Assembly (NCBI GenBank): GCA_945872065.1
Contig: CAMBYH010000019.1
Span: forward strand, 1-33,672
Direction: 5' to 3'
DNA from: Arsukibacterium tuosuense
GTDB lineage: Bacteria; Pseudomonadota; Gammaproteobacteria; Steroidobacterales; GCA-2729495
DNA length: 33,672 bases
Below the pieces are notes generated by a model. That model was not told the DNA's origin. It searched no databases and saw only the letters and a program-made list of their open reading frames with translations. Below, in pieces: positions 31,697 to 33,672 of the stretch (positions are counted from its first letter, which is position 1; the number at the start of each line of letters is the position of its first letter). The position numbers and the translations under genes were made by a program.

Positions 31697-32683
31697 CTAG
31701 AAGCTGGCCTGGAGGCCGAGCCCGCCAAACCAGACTGTGTCCAGGCCGTCGCTGTCGGTGACCCCAATGGTCAGGTAGGCCGTGAGGCCCGGGTTCATTT
31801 CGCGGCTGGCAGTTCCCGACAGGGTGTTGCCGACCAGGCCGGCGAAGTATTCCTTCTGGTAAAGGTAGTCGACGGCCCAGGTATAGCGACTGTCAGCCGC
31901 GCCGAAACGCACCCCGGTTCCCCAGTAGTTCTCGAGGAGGGCGTTCTCCGCACCAATGCGGGAGACCGCACTCCGGGAGAGCTGGCTGGTGACCCGGGGG
32001 GCAAACTGCCGGAAGATCGCCGGGCGGGTCTGCTCCAGGCGCTCCAGCGCCGGCGAATCAAAGGCGCAACTGGTGTCTGAATACTGGTAGTCCATGCCGC
32101 GGAGGTAACCGCCCCACTCGGCCCCATTGAAGGTCAGGCCAAGACCCAGGCCAGTGTTGTCCAGTGAGCAGTTGGCCGTGGCCGCTACCGGGATCTGCTG
32201 GCCGTTCCGCAGCGTCACCAGAGCGCGGGCCGTGAAGGTCTCGAAGTCGCTCTGGCGGGTCTGGCCCAGAACCGAGACGGTCCAGGCACCGGCATACACG
32301 TCGAACGCGGCGTTCAGCGCGTCGGCCGACACCACGTCCGGATCCTGCCAGCCCACGTAGGACAACTCGAAGCCCACCGGCCCGAAGTCATGCCGGCCAC
32401 CGAGCTCAAGGCCCCGGGTGGAGAGGCCCGAGAGGGTGTCGCTGGCATCGGGGTAGTTGGCGGCAAGAAACCACTCGGTACGTTCGCTGGCGTACCAGCT
32501 CACGTTGCCCGCCAGCCCCACGCCGCCCTCCCCATCGGCCTCGGTGTAAAGCCCCACGCTCCAGTCCGGGGCTGCCGGGGTCTCGTCAGCGCTGGCGGAT
32601 GCCACCAGGGAGACGGCAACGACGAGGAAGGCCGCCACTTTGGTGGCTGCCCTCAGAAAGGTCTGAATTCTTGTTCTGCACAC
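31697..32683 (-). CDS. Predicted outer-membrane beta-barrel protein, putative ECF-sigma target
   Basis: About 328 residues from GTG at 32683. A signal peptide (RTRIQTFLRAATKVAAFLVVAVSLVASASA) is followed by alternating hydrophobic/polar strands (DWSVGLYTEADGEGGVGLAGNVSWY, GFELSYVGWQD, TWAVDYLYQKEYFAGLVG) and a C-terminal Phe (GLGLQASF), the outer-membrane protein end signal. Two Cys (NCSLD, DTSCAF) could form an extracellular disulfide. No named porin family is recognised. Start choice is uncertain: GTG 32638 has a better GAGGG but leaves no positive n-region. The frame remains open far upstream into the next gene and that part is not real. Confidence 0.7.
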   Translation of the reverse strand: MCRTRIQTFLRAATKVAAFLVVAVSLVASASADETPAAPDWSVGLYTEADGEGGVGLAGNVSWYASERTEWFLAANYPDASDTLSGLSTRGLELGGRHDFGPVGFELSYVGWQDPDVVSADALNAAFDVYAGAWTVSVLGQTRQSDFETFTARALVTLRNGQQIPVAATANCSLDNTGLGLGLTFNGAEWGGYLRGMDYQYSDTSCAFDSPALERLEQTRPAIFRQFAPRVTSQLSRSAVSRIGAENALLENYWGTGVRFGAADSRYTWAVDYLYQKEYFAGLVGNTLSGTASREMNPGLTAYLTIGVTDSDGLDTVWFGGLGLQASF

Positions 32684-32693
32684 TTGGGGTGTT

Positions 32694-32722
32694 GTAACGG
32701 CCCTGGTCGGAATCCGTTGACA
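32694..32722 (-). promoter_or_regulatory. ECF-type promoter of the beta-barrel gene
   Basis: On the minus strand TGTCAAC (32716-32722), 16 bases, then CGTTAC (32694-32699), the same as the sigma operon promoter. The predicted start is near 32687, very close to the GTG at 32683. Confidence 0.65.
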
Positions 32723-32775
32723 GGATGCCTGCATCCACCCACTCCCTGGCTCCGTAGAGGACGATGAACGGGCTG

Positions 32776-32795
32776 TCGCGCCTGAGGCGCGCCTA
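32776..32795 (-). repeat. Diverged single REP-like unit
   Basis: On the minus strand TAGGCGCGCCTCAGGCGCGA, compared with TAGGAGCGCCTTNAGGCGCG in the other copies. Its TAG (32793-32795) is the stop codon of the zinc-ribbon-like gene. No inverted partner is present. Confidence 0.55.
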
Positions 32796-33101
32796 GGGCT
32801 TCTTCGGGCCGAACAGGGCGTCCATGGCTGACTTGGCTGCCGACTCGGCGGCCGCCCCCGCCGCGTCGAATGCCCCAGGGCGGGGCTTGAACCAGTCGCA
32901 GAAATTGGCGCGCTCCTTGTCCCGCACCTCCTCGGCGTCCTCCTCCCGGCACTGCTTCGGGCGCGCCCGGTCGTAGGACTTGCACAGGCGGCACGCGTGG
33001 AGCTGGCTGCGGCAGGCGCGGCACTCCTCCGAGCGCCCGACAGGCAGTCGGAGCGCGGCCAGCGACGCGCCACAACGCCAGCACTGGAGTTCGTCAGTCA
33101 T
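32793..33101 (-). CDS. Small Cys-rich, zinc-ribbon-like protein
   Basis: 102 residues with CWRC at 7-10, CRAC at 27-30, and a further cluster CRLCKSYDRARPKQC, all suited to zinc binding, then the conserved-looking ERANFCDWFKPRPGAF and an Ala-rich amphipathic tail. Similar small proteins with an FCDWFKPR motif are common uncharacterised proteins in gammaproteobacteria, as far as I recall. Function unknown. It is divergent from the DUF6524-like gene, and its stop comes from a REP-like unit. Confidence 0.8.
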   Translation of the reverse strand: MTDELQCWRCGASLAALRLPVGRSEECRACRSQLHACRLCKSYDRARPKQCREEDAEEVRDKERANFCDWFKPRPGAFDAAGAAAESAAKSAMDALFGPKKP

Positions 33102-33120
33102 CCGGGAATGGGTGGTGACA

Positions 33121-33148
33121 TTGGCTATTGGCGAGCAGGGTTTAGAAT
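33121..33148 (+). promoter_or_regulatory. Sigma-70 promoter of the DUF6524-like gene
   Basis: TTGGCT (33121-33126) and TAGAAT (33143-33148) with a 16-base spacer, 30 bases before the ATG at 33179. Confidence 0.5.
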
Positions 33149-33178
33149 GGCGGCCAGTTTAACGCGGGAGCCCACGCC

Positions 33179-33634
33179 ATGGCCGGAGACCAGATCAGCA
33201 CAAAGCCCGAGGGTGAGCCGGGGTTTACCGTCGGCAGTTTCTTCCTGCGCCTGTTGTTCGCCCTGACGGTCGTGCTGCTGACCTTCAATCCCAGCGGCTT
33301 TTCCTTCTTTCACTGGGCCCGGGATGCCTTCTTTAGCAGCAGCCTGGGACCCCTGCATGTGCTGGCCGGTATCGCTCTGCTGATCGGCTGGGTCCTGTTC
33401 GTCCAGGCCACCCGCCAGGCGCTGGGACTGTTGGGCATCCTGCTGGTCGGCAGCCTGTTTGCGGTGCTCGTCTGGATGCTGTTCTTCTATGACGTGGTGA
33501 ACTCCACCTCCAGCAGCACCCTCACCTGGATCATCCTGATCGGCGTTGCCGTCATCCTCACGGTAGGGATGTCCTGGGCCCACATGCGCCGCCGTTTGTC
33601 GGGCCAGGCGACGGTGGATGAGGTCGGGAACTAA
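33179..33634 (+). CDS. DUF6524-like four-helix membrane protein
   Basis: 151 residues with four hydrophobic helices (about 20-37, 59-76, 80-104 and 115-133) and a short basic loop MRRRLSGQ near the end. The segment FTVGSFFLRLLFALTVVLLTFNPSGFSFFHW is characteristic of the DUF6524 family of bacterial inner-membrane proteins of unknown function. It has its own sigma-70 promoter and is divergent from the zinc-ribbon gene. The last 38 bases of the window hold nothing recognisable. Confidence 0.8.
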   Translation: MAGDQISTKPEGEPGFTVGSFFLRLLFALTVVLLTFNPSGFSFFHWARDAFFSSSLGPLHVLAGIALLIGWVLFVQATRQALGLLGILLVGSLFAVLVWMLFFYDVVNSTSSSTLTWIILIGVAVILTVGMSWAHMRRRLSGQATVDEVGN

Positions 33635-33672
33635 CGGACTAATCCCCCCAGCTGAACAGATATCACCCATAT

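Overview
The window looks like a stretch of chromosome from a high-GC gammaproteobacterium. The evidence is the macromolecular synthesis operon rpsU-yqeY-dnaG-rpoD, with tsaD-folB-folK divergent from it, an elongator-type tRNA with a CAT anticodon near rpoD, a cca/MidA/pteridine reductase neighbourhood, and sigma-70, sigma-32, ECF and CRP-type signals. No phage, plasmid or CRISPR signature is visible. The Steroidobacterales/Nevskiales/Chromatiales side of the Gammaproteobacteria is a guess from gene order. Gene packing is tight, with many convergent pairs whose stop codons touch or overlap.

Layout. 1-4836: the 3' end of an NDUFA9-like epimerase, a lipoprotein aminopeptidase, cca, a MidA-type methyltransferase and a FolM/PTR1-like pteridine reductase. 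4852-6752 (minus): tsaD-folB-folK, with overlapping or abutting coding ends, converging on the pteridine reductase; three pterin/folate genes lie together. 6914-11598 (plus): rpsU (TTG start), yqeY, dnaG, rpoD. 11642-16139: a membrane-anchored endonuclease/exonuclease/phosphatase protein and a two-domain periplasmic protein whose start codons overlap head to head, a kinase-like/ICMT-like pair, tRNA-Ile2(CAT), a glycine-rich RRM protein and a secreted FKBP. 16140-24186: an APC permease, a Calx-beta/sugar-dehydrogenase/diheme-cytochrome fusion lipoprotein, and a possible glyoxylate/oxalate module (aminotransferase, PanE-like reductase, acyl-CoA ligase). 24187-24521 has no intact gene but holds a decayed VapC-like PIN-domain fragment. 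24522-29443: a coiled-coil membrane protein, lon with a sigma-32-type promoter, a secreted protein of unknown function and a DRG/Obg-type TGS GTPase. 29524-32683: an ECF sigma factor/DUF3619-like/DUF3106 operon and its putative targets. 32793-33634: a zinc-ribbon-like protein and a DUF6524-type membrane protein.

The two strongest non-obvious signals are these. (1) Three minus-strand genes (the sigma factor itself, a secreted repeat protein and an outer-membrane beta-barrel) share the promoter pattern GTCAAC-N16-CGTT with exactly the same 16-base spacing. This looks like a self-contained, autoregulated ECF envelope regulon; one member also carries a perfect CRP-type palindrome upstream. (2) A family of REP-like palindromic repeats, core TAGGAGCGCCTTNAGGCGCG, sits at gene ends and repeatedly supplies the TAG stop codon of the adjoining gene.
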